Assembly: GCA_029880285.1 (NCBI GenBank)
Contig: JAOUOS010000005.1
Span: 1 to 64,000 of the forward strand
Length of the DNA stretch: 64,000 nucleotides
Reading direction: 5' to 3'
From: Spirochaetia bacterium
Lineage (GTDB): Bacteria > Spirochaetota > Leptospiria > Turneriellales > JAOUOS01
Shown here: piece by piece, positions 63,744 through 64,000 of the stretch
Position numbering within the stretch: position 1 is the first letter of the stretch
Layout: each line of letters opens with the position of its first letter
Program-made: the position numbers and the translations under genes
Notes under the pieces: generated by a model
Databases searched by the model: none
Told to the model about the DNA's origin: nothing
The model's input: only the letters and a program-made list of their open reading frames with translations

Positions 63744-64000
63744 TTAATCTAATATAATATTTAATACTTTTTCTGTCGCGTTTACGGCGGCCAATACCTG
63801 ATCAGAATCTACGCCAAGAGTTGTAATTGTGTTTTCAGGTTTTTTTTCATCGGGCAGCCATGTTATTTTACATTCAACCAAGGCTGAAGTACTGCCGCCG
63901 GGAGGAATTCTTACTTCATAATCTACCAGCTTAGGCAGTTTAATTTTTTTCTCTTTGGCCCAGTTTGAAAGCGCATTCATAAACGCATCATAACCGCCGT
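63744..64000 (-). CDS. C-terminal end of a LeuA-family synthase, 5' part outside window
   Basis: 85 codons are visible; the frame runs through ATG 63980 to the window edge (GGYDAFMNALSNW), so the true start is outside. The sequence matches the LeuA dimer/allosteric domain: LVDYEVRIPPGGSTSALVEC, TLGVDSDQVLAAVNATEKVLN. Could be 2-isopropylmalate, citramalate or homocitrate synthase. Co-directional with nadK. Confidence 0.7.
   Translation of the reverse strand, partial: GGYDAFMNALSNWAKEKKIKLPKLVDYEVRIPPGGSTSALVECKITWLPDEKKPENTITTLGVDSDQVLAAVNATEKVLNIILD

Noticed and set aside
1-64000. tRNA or rRNA genes
   Set aside because: No GTTCRA-type T-loop or rRNA core sequence was seen on either strand by eye; a covariance-model scan would settle it.

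Overview
The window is AT-rich DNA of a diderm (Gram-negative-type) bacterium. It encodes an outer-membrane efflux protein with an RND pump, two beta-barrel-type proteins, an LpoB-like peptidoglycan regulator, many lipoproteins with lipoboxes, SecDF-YajC, menaquinone methylation, cytochrome c maturation (CcmE, CcmF) and a copper ATPase for cytochrome oxidase assembly. The 7TMR-DISM kinase, the DUF115 protein, the PorV/UPF0164-like protein, the many small lipoproteins and the codon usage are compatible with a spirochaete, perhaps Leptospira-like. That placement is an inference; no rRNA or tRNA gene is visible to test it.

Layout. 1-4650 is the 3' part of a giant cysteine-repeat secreted protein with nested DNA-level duplications, closed by a clear terminator. 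4912-8034 is a hybrid histidine kinase with a second, degenerate kinase module. 8280-14593 holds a B12-dependent ribonucleotide reductase and an RCK protein coupled to a cation:proton antiporter. 14576-21239 is mixed housekeeping (metallo-hydrolase, DUF2064-like protein, PlsC, CRP-like regulator, UbiE/MenG, CysQ, calcium/cation antiporter). 20286-25207 reads leftward as yajC, an unknown membrane protein, secD, secF and the antiporter. 25284-28698 is an envelope cluster with a CsgG-PEGA-barrel protein and a PorV-like protein. argH and a glutamate/dicarboxylate symporter follow.

31641-39300 is the most unusual part. A small MITE-like element lies in a long intergenic gap, next to a tetR gene with a near-consensus promoter and a compound operator. 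The tetR gene heads an efflux operon (tetR, outer-membrane factor, RND permease, RDD protein) that has no adaptor gene. The RND permease carries about 310 extra residues with blade-like repeats, apparently a beta-propeller, inserted in its second periplasmic loop. This is my best candidate for an undescribed system.

39352-64000 contains trpB2, a soluble ligand-binding/PAS/GGDEF/EAL protein, an NAPE-PLD-like hydrolase overlapping an orphan DNA methyltransferase, a DUF115 cluster, ccmE-ccmF, ccoI, an LpoB/COG3014 lipoprotein operon, a pseudo-rhomboid, an LTA-synthase-like sulfatase, ilvE, a delta'-like clamp-loader gene, nadK and the end of a leuA-family gene running off the window.

Global traits: seven of eight convergent gene pairs end within 8 nt of each other or overlap, only two intrinsic terminators were found, and several first genes look leaderless, with TTGAC-type -35 boxes about 30 nt before the start codon. 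Decayed fragments of ORF6N-type genes lie in two gaps.
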